Shown here piece by piece: positions 8,120 to 15,471 of a DNA stretch of 37,301 nt. The stretch covers positions 4,109-41,409 of the forward strand of contig DHCV01000015.1 of NCBI GenBank assembly GCA_002399025.1, written 5' to 3'. The notes under the pieces are model-generated. The model was not told the DNA's origin, ran no database searches, and saw nothing but the letters and a program-made list of their open reading frames with translations. Origin of the DNA: Bacteroidales bacterium UBA4893 (GTDB lineage: Bacteria; Bacteroidota; Bacteroidia; Bacteroidales; P3). Position 1 is the first letter of the stretch, and the number at the start of each line of letters is the position of its first letter. The position numbers were made by a program, and so were the translations under genes.

Positions 8120-11100
8120 ATGAAAAACAGAACATTACTATTAGGATTAGTGTTTTTATTCCTTTCTTTTATAGGAGTAAACTCAGTTAATGCTCAAACA
8201 AATGATCAATGGATTTCTCTTGGACCAAATAATATTAGTGGTCGTTCAAGGGCTGTTATCTTTGACCGATTCAATAATAATATCCTTTATTCAGGAGGTG
8301 TTGCTGGAGGTTTGTTTATTAGTGTAAATAATGGTAAAAATTGGCAAGAAATAACCTTGGGCGACGGTCAACAAAACCTTGCAATAACAAGTATTGCTCA
8401 AGACAATAATGGAGTTATTTATTTAGGAACAGGTGAAGGAAATTACAAATTAAACGGTTTCGGAACAAATACAAATGTTATTGGTATGTTGGGTAATGGA
8501 GTTTATAAATCAACTACATTAAATCAAACTAACAAAAATTGGGCTGCAAACTTATCAACCGATGATGAGAAATATGCTTGGGCACAAGAAAACATCCGTT
8601 TCCAATTGTTAGACTTTACCAGACCTACTACTCAATATAGTTATGGTGATGGAAAAGCATTTGTAAATAAGATAGCTACAAATAAAGTATCCAACAAAAT
8701 ATATATTGCAACTGATGCAGGCTTAATGGTAATGAATGATGATGCAACAAACTGGACTGCAGTTTCTGCAATTCCATCTACTGCAACCGTTGGTGACATT
8801 AATATTAGTAATAATGGTAATATTGCTGTTTACTTTAATGATAGTGAAGGAAAGATTGCTTTTTCAAGTGATGATTTTTCAACTAATTCAATTATTTTCA
8901 GCACTGCAAACATAACTTCTTTTGATGCAAATGCTCTTTCAATTAATAGAATAAGATTAGCCTTTGGGATAAATAACCCAAACAAACTTTATGCTTATGT
9001 AAATTATTTCAGCGAAACAGGTGAAGGTTATAGAACTTACAAAGAAATTCTTATTAGAACTGACCAAATAAGCAATGTTACTTGGAGAAGAACTACTCCA
9101 ACTTCTTACTCTAATGGTGGTGACCCTGCATCAATGTCAATTGTTATTGATGATAGGACTACTCCTGAAATTGTTTATCTTGGTGGAAACATCGTTAGAA
9201 AAGGATATGATGCAAATAATTCAGACATTTATTATTGGGAAGGCATAAGCCAATATACTAATTCATTCGGTAGTACAGATGGAGTTAGAACCTCTCCTAC
9301 ATATGTAAGCAAAGGTATTCATGAACTACTAATCAAAGATAATGCAAATACTAGTTTTGATAGCACAATCATAATTGCAGCTACTGATGGTGGTATTCAT
9401 ATCTTTTCTTATGATTCAACTCTATACACAACAGATTGGAGACTTTCTACCAAAAACATGATTAACACTCAATTCTATAGTGTGGCTGTTTCTCCAGATG
9501 CATCTGTTGTAGGTGGTACTGTAGGAAATGGTTCAATCTATATTTCTAATACTGGTAATTTAGGTGAAAATAAAGCAGGTGATGTTATCTGGACAATAAA
9601 TTCTCCTGGATATAATCCAAATGGATTCCAATATACAGAAAGTGGCGGAAATGTTGGAGCATCTCAATTCCAACGTATTGACCCAACATCAAGAAAATCT
9701 CTTATTTTATCAAGAGCTTATGGGCAAATAGCACGTACATATGGAAATAATGGTGATTATTATTCAATTGATGACGTTACTTGGAACTATGGTTCAACAT
9801 TATTCCCAAGTGGAATTATTGAAAATCAAGCTTGGGCTCCATACGAACCATTGGTAACTCCATTGTATTTATGGGAATCAATTAATTCTACTATACCTGA
9901 TTCAATGTTTTTAGTAATTGATAAAAACACTGCAATCAATCCAATAAATAGAACAACTTCAGATGAAGAATGGAGAGAAGGTTCTTGGATAGTTCCAGGA
10001 GACACTGTATTGGCTAATAGCCCTACAATGGGATATCCTTTCATTTATGTTTTCTCTGACTCAGTTCAATTTAATCAAGACACTGCAATAAAAATTCATA
10101 ACCCAATCCAATCTAAACTATTCTTTGGAACATCTCAAGGTATATATGTTTGTTCAAATATTAATGACTACATAGCATCTCCACTTGCTGGTTCACTTAC
10201 TCCAATTTCAATGGTTAAGTTCTACGAAACTACAAAATTTGCAAACGAACCAACAGAACAAATTCATTGCTTTGCTATAACTGATGATGGGAAAACACTT
10301 TTTGTAAGTACTGATAAGCTTCGTGCAGTGTCAGATACAAGTTTCCTTTATAGATTTGACTTATCAAATGTTGATTTCTTAAACTCAGCTAATGCTATAT
10401 CTATTGTACCTGAAGTTATGATGTTTAATCGTCAGATTACTTCAATAAATGTTGACAAACAAAATGGTAATAACGTAATCCTAACTTTTGGAACTTACTT
10501 AAGTGCACAATCAAACATTCAAGTTTCATCAAATGCATTAGCAACTCCATTTTCTTCAGTTATATTTAAAGAAACTATCAACAGAGACCCAATCAACGAT
10601 GAAGATTTCTTACCTAACAACAAACCTGTTTTCTGTGCTTTAATTGAAAGCATGAATCCAGATAATGATGGACAAAACGTTGCTTATATTGGAGCTGAAG
10701 ACGGAATTTACAAAACAGAAAATTTCTTAGGAACAGCATCTGGATCAAAAGTTGAAGTTGAATGGGAAAAGATGACAGGTATTCCAAATGTTCCAATTTT
10801 CCAAATAACTCAACAAACAATGAACCTTCCAAGCTATGAATTCCACACATACTTAGGACAAAATACATTCTTTACTTCATTTGCAAACACAAAACTTCCA
10901 GGAGCAATTTATGCTGCAACTCACGGAAAAGGTCTATTTGCTTTCTTGGGAGACACTATTGCTGAAAACACTAATTTAATTGGAATTAAGGATAACATTG
11001 TTACAATTAATGAAAAACCAAGCTTAAGAGCTTATCCTAACCCAGCTTCAAGCACAACAACTCTTGAATATAACATATCAAAAGCATCAGAAGTAAAACT

Positions 11101-11269
11101 TCAAGTATATGATATGAATTCTCGTTTAGTAAGTTCCATAAACAAAGGACGTCAATCTGCAGGAGTACATTCACAAGAACTAAATGTACAAAATCTAAAG
11201 AGTGGAATCTATATGGTTCGTATCATAACAAACAACTCAACAAGCACAGCAAAATTAATTGTTAAATAA
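8120..11269 (+). CDS. Large secreted beta-propeller-like protein with type IX sorting domain
   Basis: This 1049-residue protein starts with a signal peptide ending near residue 26 (SVNAQ). The N-terminal region contains propeller-type strands seen in BNR/sortilin-like proteins: VAGGLFISVNNGKNWQEI, NGVIYLGTGEGN and later IYIATDAGL. The last 80 residues, from about 968, form a type A Por-secretion C-terminal sorting domain: YPNP, a central VYDMNSRLV and a terminal SGIYMVRI...KLIVK. The protein should cross the outer membrane through the type IX system and be anchored or released at the surface. No catalytic residues could be assigned, so the substrate is unknown. It is monocistronic, with its own promoter and terminator. 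Confidence 0.88.
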   Translation: MKNRTLLLGLVFLFLSFIGVNSVNAQTNDQWISLGPNNISGRSRAVIFDRFNNNILYSGGVAGGLFISVNNGKNWQEITLGDGQQNLAITSIAQDNNGVIYLGTGEGNYKLNGFGTNTNVIGMLGNGVYKSTTLNQTNKNWAANLSTDDEKYAWAQENIRFQLLDFTRPTTQYSYGDGKAFVNKIATNKVSNKIYIATDAGLMVMNDDATNWTAVSAIPSTATVGDINISNNGNIAVYFNDSEGKIAFSSDDFSTNSIIFSTANITSFDANALSINRIRLAFGINNPNKLYAYVNYFSETGEGYRTYKEILIRTDQISNVTWRRTTPTSYSNGGDPASMSIVIDDRTTPEIVYLGGNIVRKGYDANNSDIYYWEGISQYTNSFGSTDGVRTSPTYVSKGIHELLIKDNANTSFDSTIIIAATDGGIHIFSYDSTLYTTDWRLSTKNMINTQFYSVAVSPDASVVGGTVGNGSIYISNTGNLGENKAGDVIWTINSPGYNPNGFQYTESGGNVGASQFQRIDPTSRKSLILSRAYGQIARTYGNNGDYYSIDDVTWNYGSTLFPSGIIENQAWAPYEPLVTPLYLWESINSTIPDSMFLVIDKNTAINPINRTTSDEEWREGSWIVPGDTVLANSPTMGYPFIYVFSDSVQFNQDTAIKIHNPIQSKLFFGTSQGIYVCSNINDYIASPLAGSLTPISMVKFYETTKFANEPTEQIHCFAITDDGKTLFVSTDKLRAVSDTSFLYRFDLSNVDFLNSANAISIVPEVMMFNRQITSINVDKQNGNNVILTFGTYLSAQSNIQVSSNALATPFSSVIFKETINRDPINDEDFLPNNKPVFCALIESMNPDNDGQNVAYIGAEDGIYKTENFLGTASGSKVEVEWEKMTGIPNVPIFQITQQTMNLPSYEFHTYLGQNTFFTSFANTKLPGAIYAATHGKGLFAFLGDTIAENTNLIGIKDNIVTINEKPSLRAYPNPASSTTTLEYNISKASEVKLQVYDMNSRLVSSINKGRQSAGVHSQELNVQNLKSGIYMVRIITNNSTSTAKLIVK

Positions 11270-11291
11270 TATAATTAAACAATTCAATAAG

Positions 11292-11320
11292 AAAAGGAGG
11301 TCATAATGACCTCCTTTTTT
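11292..11320 (+). terminator. Rho-independent terminator after the propeller gene
   Basis: A perfect 12-bp inverted repeat (arms 11292-11303 and 11307-11318) with a 3-base loop TAA runs into a tract of six T. It lies 22 bases after the stop codon. The stem contains GGAGG, also present in the ribosome site of the next gene; this looks coincidental. Confidence 0.85.
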
Positions 11321-11322
11321 AG

Positions 11323-11351
11323 TATATTTGCACCAAACAAAAAAAAGGAGG
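11323..11351 (+). promoter_or_regulatory. -7 box and strong ribosome site for the MgtC-family gene
   Basis: TATATTTG at 11323-11330 matches TAnnTTTG and starts three bases after the terminator T-tract. No convincing TTG -33 element is seen, because that position falls in the terminator stem. GGAGG at 11347-11351 lies four bases before the ATG at 11356, which is unusually strong for this window, where most genes lack such a site. Confidence 0.45.
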
Positions 11352-11355
11352 ATTT

Positions 11356-11754
11356 ATGATTAGCATGATTGTAAAATTATTAATCTCTGTTGGCTTAGGA
11401 TTTTTAATAGGCTTAGAAAGAGAAAGATCTCATAAAGTTGTTGGAGTGAAAACCATATCACTAATTACACTTGGAAGCACAATCTTTACCTTAGTGTCGG
11501 TCTATTACATAAAATCTGACCCCACAAGAGTAATTGCTCAAATAGTTTCTGGAGTTGGATTTATTGGAGCAGGTATAATATTCAAAAACGATATGCAAGT
11601 ATCAGGACTAACAACAGCAGCAACCGTTTGGTGTGCAGCAGCAGTTGGTGTTTTAGTAGGAATGGGACTGTTTGAACTTGCAGCAGTTTCAGCTGTTCTA
11701 ATTTTAATTATTAATATTGTATTTGAATACCTCAAGAAAAAGGAAAAGAAATAA
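11356..11754 (+). CDS. MgtC/SapB-family inner-membrane protein
   Basis: This 132-residue protein carries the family signature GLGFLIGLERERSHK near residues 13-27, then the hydrophobic helices with GVGFIGAGIIFK and GLTTAATVWCAAAVGVLVGMG. These are typical of the MgtC transmembrane domain. The C-terminal soluble domain of longer MgtC proteins is absent, as in the short SapB-like members. MgtC proteins are linked to growth in low magnesium and to modulation of ATP synthase in pathogens; the role of short Bacteroidota members is not known. An A-rich end (KKKEKK) precedes the stop, and a -1 frame continues past it (see findings). Confidence 0.9.
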   Translation: MISMIVKLLISVGLGFLIGLERERSHKVVGVKTISLITLGSTIFTLVSVYYIKSDPTRVIAQIVSGVGFIGAGIIFKNDMQVSGLTTAATVWCAAAVGVLVGMGLFELAAVSAVLILIINIVFEYLKKKEKK

Positions 11755-11885
11755 AATTCAATCTAAAAAGAACATACAAATACTGTAAATTCCCCATAAT
11801 TGGAGGAATAGTTGGAGTTGAATTTGATTTCGAAACAGGTAAATCACTAAAATTCCCAGTAGTTTTAACACCTTCATACAAATAG
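11727..11885 (+). other. Open -1 frame overlapping the mgtC-family 3' end, coding-like remnant
   Basis: Between a TGA at 11724-11726 and a TAG at 11883-11885 one frame stays open for 52 codons. It lacks ATG, GTG or TTG before its coding-like part. It reads ...FPIIGGIVGVEFDFETG and ends SLKFPVVLTPSYK, which looks protein-like. It is in the -1 frame relative to the MgtC-family gene and overlaps its A-rich end. It could be a frameshifted C-terminal tail, the relic of a small gene, or chance. Confidence 0.25.
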
Positions 11886-11907
11886 GCAACCCTCTACCCT
11901 ATTTTTT
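11880..11907 (+). terminator. Weak hairpin terminator after the MgtC-family gene
   Basis: AAATAGG at 11880-11886 pairs with CCTATTT at 11898-11904 around an 11-base loop, followed by T residues. It overlaps the stop of the -1 frame described at 11727-11885, which fits that frame being, or having been, translated. Confidence 0.5.
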
Positions 11908-11917
11908 CTAATTATAG

Positions 11918-11965
11918 AATTAATGACCTTAAAGTAATAAAAGACTTTAAGGTCATTAATTTTTT
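11918..11965. terminator. Strong bidirectional hairpin terminator
   Basis: A perfect 18-bp inverted repeat, AATTAATGACCTTAAAGT at 11918-11935 and its complement at 11944-11961, surrounds an 8-base loop and ends in a T-tract on the plus strand. It isolates the MgtC-family gene from the repeat region and defence locus downstream. Confidence 0.85.
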
Positions 11966-12056
11966 AATACCATTATTGTCAGCAAAAATAAAGATAAAAA
12001 TATAATCTTATAACTTTTTGACAAGAATAATCACTACACATAAACACCATTTAATC

Positions 12057-12119
12057 AAGCTTATAAAGTCATCAAATAAGCTTTTAAACTAATTTAATAA
12101 GCTTTCAAACTAACTAAAC
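12057..12119. repeat. 21-bp tandem repeat family A (3 units)
   Basis: AAGCTT recurs at 12057, 12078 and 12099, exactly 21 bp apart. Units two and three share AATAAGCTTT-AAACTAA; the first is more degenerate. The DNA shows no coding frame. Confidence 0.7.
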
Positions 12120-12133
12120 TTCCTTTTGATGTC

Positions 12134-12221
12134 AAAACAATGCCATTGTTTACTCAAAACAATGCGGTTGTTTTACTAAAACAATGCGGTTGTTTCGTCA
12201 AAACAATGGCATTGTTTTGAG
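12134..12221. repeat. 22-bp palindromic tandem repeat family B (4 units)
   Basis: AAAACAATG starts at 12134, 12156, 12178 and 12200, exactly 22 bp apart. Units one and four are near-perfect palindromes (AAACAATG-C-CATTGTTT and AAAACAATG-G-CATTGTTTT). Units two and three carry a central GCGG in place of GCCA, which weakens the centre of the palindrome. Spacers are only 3-5 bases, so this is not a CRISPR array. Confidence 0.85.
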
Positions 12222-12240
12222 ATTAAAGTCCTATTTAATT

Positions 12241-12324
12241 ATTTCTTTCTTTGTTTTATCAATTTCTTTCCTTGTTTTATCAATTTCTTTCCTTGTTTTA
12301 TCTATTTCTTTCTTTACTTTAATT
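12241..12324. repeat. 21-bp tandem repeat family C (4 units)
   Basis: The unit TTTCTTTCCTTGTTTTATC, or close variants, recurs with starts at 12241, 12262, 12283 and 12304. The period is exactly 21 bp. Units two and three are identical; the fourth is degenerate in its second half. The strand is strongly pyrimidine-rich. Confidence 0.85.
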
Positions 12325-12327
12325 TAC

Positions 12328-12369
12328 TGAAACAGCGTTTTATTTTTTTGAAACAGCATTTTATTTTCT
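12328..12369. repeat. 21-bp tandem repeat family D (2 units)
   Basis: TGAAACAGC-GTTTTATTTT at 12328 and TGAAACAGC-ATTTTATTTT at 12349 are 21 bp apart and continue the 21-bp phase of family C without a break. From 12370 to about 12530 the sequence is AT-rich with no feature that I can name. Confidence 0.75.
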
Positions 12370-12533
12370 CCTCTTCTTTTTTCATTGTTTTAGATGATTA
12401 AGTTTAAAGTCCTTTTCTAATTTTTACCAAATAACTCTTAGGATTTAATTCCTATTATCATTTAAAACCATTTGATTTTTATTTATCTGGAAAATATTTT
12501 AAGTTTTTTTATCGGTTATTCATAAATAAATTG

Positions 12534-12541
12534 TAGTTTTG
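12534..12541 (+). promoter_or_regulatory. -7 box of the hsdM promoter
   Basis: TAGTTTTG matches TAnnTTTG exactly and lies 28 bases before the hsdM ATG at 12570, giving a leader of about 20 bases. No TTG is found at the expected -33 position (about 12510). No ribosome site is obvious, as is usual for this group. Confidence 0.5.
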
Positions 12542-12569
12542 GAGTTGTAAAATAGATAAAAAAAGAATT

Positions 12570-14072
12570 ATGGCAGAAATTAATAGTGCAGATATTGGGT
12601 TTGAAGATAAGATTTGGAAAGCAGCAGACCTTTTAAGAGGGAACCTCGATGCTTCGGAATATAAATCAGTTGTTTTAGGTTTAATTTTTCTTAAATATAT
12701 ATCTGATCGCTTTGAAATTAGATATAAAGAACTCGTTGAAGAGGGCGAAGGATTTGAAGAAGACAGAGATGAATATACTTCAGAAAATGTTTTTTATGTA
12801 CCTGCCGATTCTCGTTGGAGTGTAATTGCATCAAAAGCTCGCACTCCAGAAATTGGAACAACAATTGATGATGCAATGCGTCATATTGAAAAAGAAAATA
12901 ATAAACTAAAAGGCATACTTCCAAAAAACTTCTCACGACCAGAACTTGACAAACGCCGTCTTGGAGATGTTGTAGACCTTTTCACCAACCTTAAAATGCA
13001 CTCAAAAGATGAGTCAAAAGATATTCTTGGTAGAGTTTATGAATATTGCTTATCGAAGTTTGCAGAGCAAGAAGGCAAATTAGCAGGGGAGTTCTATACT
13101 CCTTCATGCATAGTTCAAACTCTTGTAGAAGTACTTCAACCCCTAAAAGGTAGAGTTTATGACCCTTGTTGTGGTAGTGGAGGTATGTTTGTTCAAAGTG
13201 CTAAATTTATAGAATCTCACTCTTCAAATATCAATAATATATCTGTCTATGGTCAAGACTCCAACCCAACAACTTGGAAAATGGCTACAATGAATCTTGC
13301 AATACGTGGAATTGAAGCTGATTTAGGAAAATATAATGCTGACACTTTCTTCGAAGATTGTCATTCAACCCTAAAGGCAGACTATGTAATGGCAAATCCA
13401 CCTTTTAACCTTTCCGACTGGGGAGCAGACAAGCTTTCTTCCGATGTTCGTTGGCGTTATGGAGTGCCACCAAATGGAAATGCCAACTATGCTTGGTTAC
13501 AACATATTGTTCATCACCTTGCACCAAATGGAAAGGCTGGTGTTGTACTTGCCAATGGCTCATTAAGTTCCAACACTTCCGGAGAAGGAGATATTAGAAG
13601 AAAAATGATTGAAGATGATATTGTAGAAGGAATTATCGCAATGCCATCTCAACTATTCTATACAACACAAATACCAGTATCAATTTGGTTTATATCTAAA
13701 AACAAGAAACAAAAAGGCAAAACCCTATTTATTGATGCAAGAAATCTTGGCACAATGGTTACTCGCAAGCTAAGACAACTAACCACAGAAGACATCCACC
13801 TAATAGCACAAACCTTTGAAGCCTTCCAAAAAGGAACCCTAACCGAAGAAAAAGGCTTTAGCTCAATTGCCTCTCTTGAAACCATATCAAAACAAGACTA
13901 CATCCTAACCCCAGGCAGATACGTAGGAATAGCAGACCAAGAAGAAGACTCCGAACCCTTCGAAGAAAAAATGCAACGTCTAACAAACGACCTAAAAGAC
14001 CTATTTAATAAATCCCACGACCTTGAAAAAGAAATAAAAACCCAACTAAAAAAGATAGGGTATGAATTATAA
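12570..14072 (+). CDS. hsdM: Type I restriction-modification DNA methyltransferase subunit
   Basis: This 500-residue HsdM is of normal full length. The N-terminal helical domain (FEDKIWKAADLLRGNLDASEY) precedes an N6-adenine methyltransferase core. The SAM-binding motif I is DPCCGSGG at 198-205, EFYTP is at 174-178, and the catalytic NPPF is at 276-279. A C-terminal coiled region (about 460-500) should pack against HsdS. HsdM methylates one adenine in each half of the bipartite target; two copies plus one HsdS form the methylase. The promoter lies just upstream, beyond the 21-bp repeat arrays. The hsdS gene follows after 126 bp that contain a palindrome. Confidence 0.96.
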   Translation: MAEINSADIGFEDKIWKAADLLRGNLDASEYKSVVLGLIFLKYISDRFEIRYKELVEEGEGFEEDRDEYTSENVFYVPADSRWSVIASKARTPEIGTTIDDAMRHIEKENNKLKGILPKNFSRPELDKRRLGDVVDLFTNLKMHSKDESKDILGRVYEYCLSKFAEQEGKLAGEFYTPSCIVQTLVEVLQPLKGRVYDPCCGSGGMFVQSAKFIESHSSNINNISVYGQDSNPTTWKMATMNLAIRGIEADLGKYNADTFFEDCHSTLKADYVMANPPFNLSDWGADKLSSDVRWRYGVPPNGNANYAWLQHIVHHLAPNGKAGVVLANGSLSSNTSGEGDIRRKMIEDDIVEGIIAMPSQLFYTTQIPVSIWFISKNKKQKGKTLFIDARNLGTMVTRKLRQLTTEDIHLIAQTFEAFQKGTLTEEKGFSSIASLETISKQDYILTPGRYVGIADQEEDSEPFEEKMQRLTNDLKDLFNKSHDLEKEIKTQLKKIGYEL

Positions 14073-14152
14073 GAAATTAATATCAATTTCGCGACCTCAC
14101 GAAAATGATATTTTTATTGATAAAAACGATGTATATATACGATTCGACAATT

Positions 14153-14180
14153 GTAGAGACGCAATTAATCGCGTCTCTAC
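14153..14180. repeat. REP-like 28-base palindrome between hsdM and hsdS
   Basis: GTAGAGACGC and GCGTCTCTAC flank the 8 bases AATTAATC. The whole 28 bases form a palindrome with a single mismatched pair (position 11 against 18). GC content is clearly above the surroundings. There is no T-tract, so it is not a classical terminator. It resembles dispersed GTAGAGACG-type palindromes that I recall from other bacterial genomes (unverified). Confidence 0.65.
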
Positions 14181-14198
14181 CGACGACAACAATAAATT

Positions 14199-15452
14199 AT
14201 GAATAATTGGAGAAAAACAACATTAGGAGATGTTTGTGAATATGAATCTCAAAAAACATCTGATTTAGATATAAACACTTATATCTCAACAGAAAATATG
14301 CTTCCAAATAAAGGTGGTGTTGTTCTTGCAAGTAACTTACCTAACAAAGGAACTTTTACGAAATATTCAAATGGGCAAACATTAGTTTCAAATATTCGTC
14401 CATATTTTAAAAAGATTTGGAGAGCAGACAAAAATGGAGCCTGCTCAAATGATGTTTTATGCTTTAAATTAAAAGATAAAATTATTGATTCTTTCTTTTA
14501 TTATTTTCTTAATCAAGATACTTTCTTTGAGTTTGTAATGAATGGTGCTAAAGGCACAAAGATGCCAAGAGGAGACAGAAAACACATTCTTCAATTTGAA
14601 ATTAATCTTCCACCTCTTGATGAACAGAAACGTATTGCTGATGTTTTGAGTGCTTTGGATGATAAGATAGAGATAAATAATAAGATTAATGAGAACTTAG
14701 AAGCACAAGCACAGGCAATATTTAAGCAGTGGTTTGTGGATTTTGAGTTTCCGGATGCAGAAGGTAAACCATATAAAACAAATGGAGGAAAATTTATAGA
14801 TTCCGAATTAGGAGAAATCCCTTTAGGGTGGAAGGTAGGAAAAATAAGAGATATTGTATTATCAACTATTGGGGGAGATTGGGGAAAAGAACAAAAGATA
14901 GATAATTATATTTCTGAAGTATATTGTATTAGAGGTGCAGATATTAATGATATAATAAAAGGGAATAAAGGTAAAATGCCTACAAGATTTATATTAGAAA
15001 AGAATTATAATTCCAAGAAATTAGAAGCAAATGATATTGTAATAGAAATTTCAGGAGGAAGTCCAACACAATCAACTGGAAGAGTAGCATTAATAACAGA
15101 TGCATTACTAAATAGGTATGATAAATCAATGATTTGTACTAATTTTTGTCGAGCAATAAAACCATTAGAAAATTATTCATATTTTATTTTTTATTATTGG
15201 AGATACTTATATGATTTAAATACAATGTTTTCTTATGAGAATGGTACAACTGGAATAAAGAATTTAGATATAAATGGAGTTTTAGATAATGAGAATGTAG
15301 TATTACCAAATATTGAGTTGTTAAATTGTTTCAATAATTATGTATTGAATATTATGAAAACAATATTTAATAATGGATTAGAATCAGAAAACCTTTCTGA
15401 GATTAGGGATAGTTTATTGCCTAAGTTGATGAGTGGGGAGGTTAGAGTATAA
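14199..15452 (+). CDS. hsdS: Type I restriction specificity subunit
   Basis: This 417-residue HsdS has two target-recognition domains. The first spans about residues 1-135 (WRKTTLGDVCEYESQ at the start). The central conserved helical region, about 138-185, reads LPPLDEQKRIADVLSALDDK and continues to FKQWFVDFEFP. The second recognition domain begins at about 205 (GEIPLGWKVGKIRDIV), and the short second conserved region ends in SLLPKLMSGEVRV. Each domain reads one half of a split DNA target and spaces two HsdM subunits. The second recognition domain is richer in AT-ending codons (ATA, TTA) than hsdM, which is common because these domains are exchanged by recombination. The target sequence cannot be predicted from this reading. 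Confidence 0.95.
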   Translation: MNNWRKTTLGDVCEYESQKTSDLDINTYISTENMLPNKGGVVLASNLPNKGTFTKYSNGQTLVSNIRPYFKKIWRADKNGACSNDVLCFKLKDKIIDSFFYYFLNQDTFFEFVMNGAKGTKMPRGDRKHILQFEINLPPLDEQKRIADVLSALDDKIEINNKINENLEAQAQAIFKQWFVDFEFPDAEGKPYKTNGGKFIDSELGEIPLGWKVGKIRDIVLSTIGGDWGKEQKIDNYISEVYCIRGADINDIIKGNKGKMPTRFILEKNYNSKKLEANDIVIEISGGSPTQSTGRVALITDALLNRYDKSMICTNFCRAIKPLENYSYFIFYYWRYLYDLNTMFSYENGTTGIKNLDINGVLDNENVVLPNIELLNCFNNYVLNIMKTIFNNGLESENLSEIRDSLLPKLMSGEVRV

Positions 15453-15471
15453 ATAATAAAATTAATAAGAT

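Noticed and set aside
9826..10868. Minus-strand frames inside the large secreted protein gene
   Set aside because: They have no promoter, signal or recognisable domain and lie wholly within a long gene with clear features; treated as shadow frames.
12134..12369. CRISPR-like array
   Set aside because: Units are 21-22 bp and nearly contiguous, with no unique spacers of 30 bp or so and no cas genes in the window.
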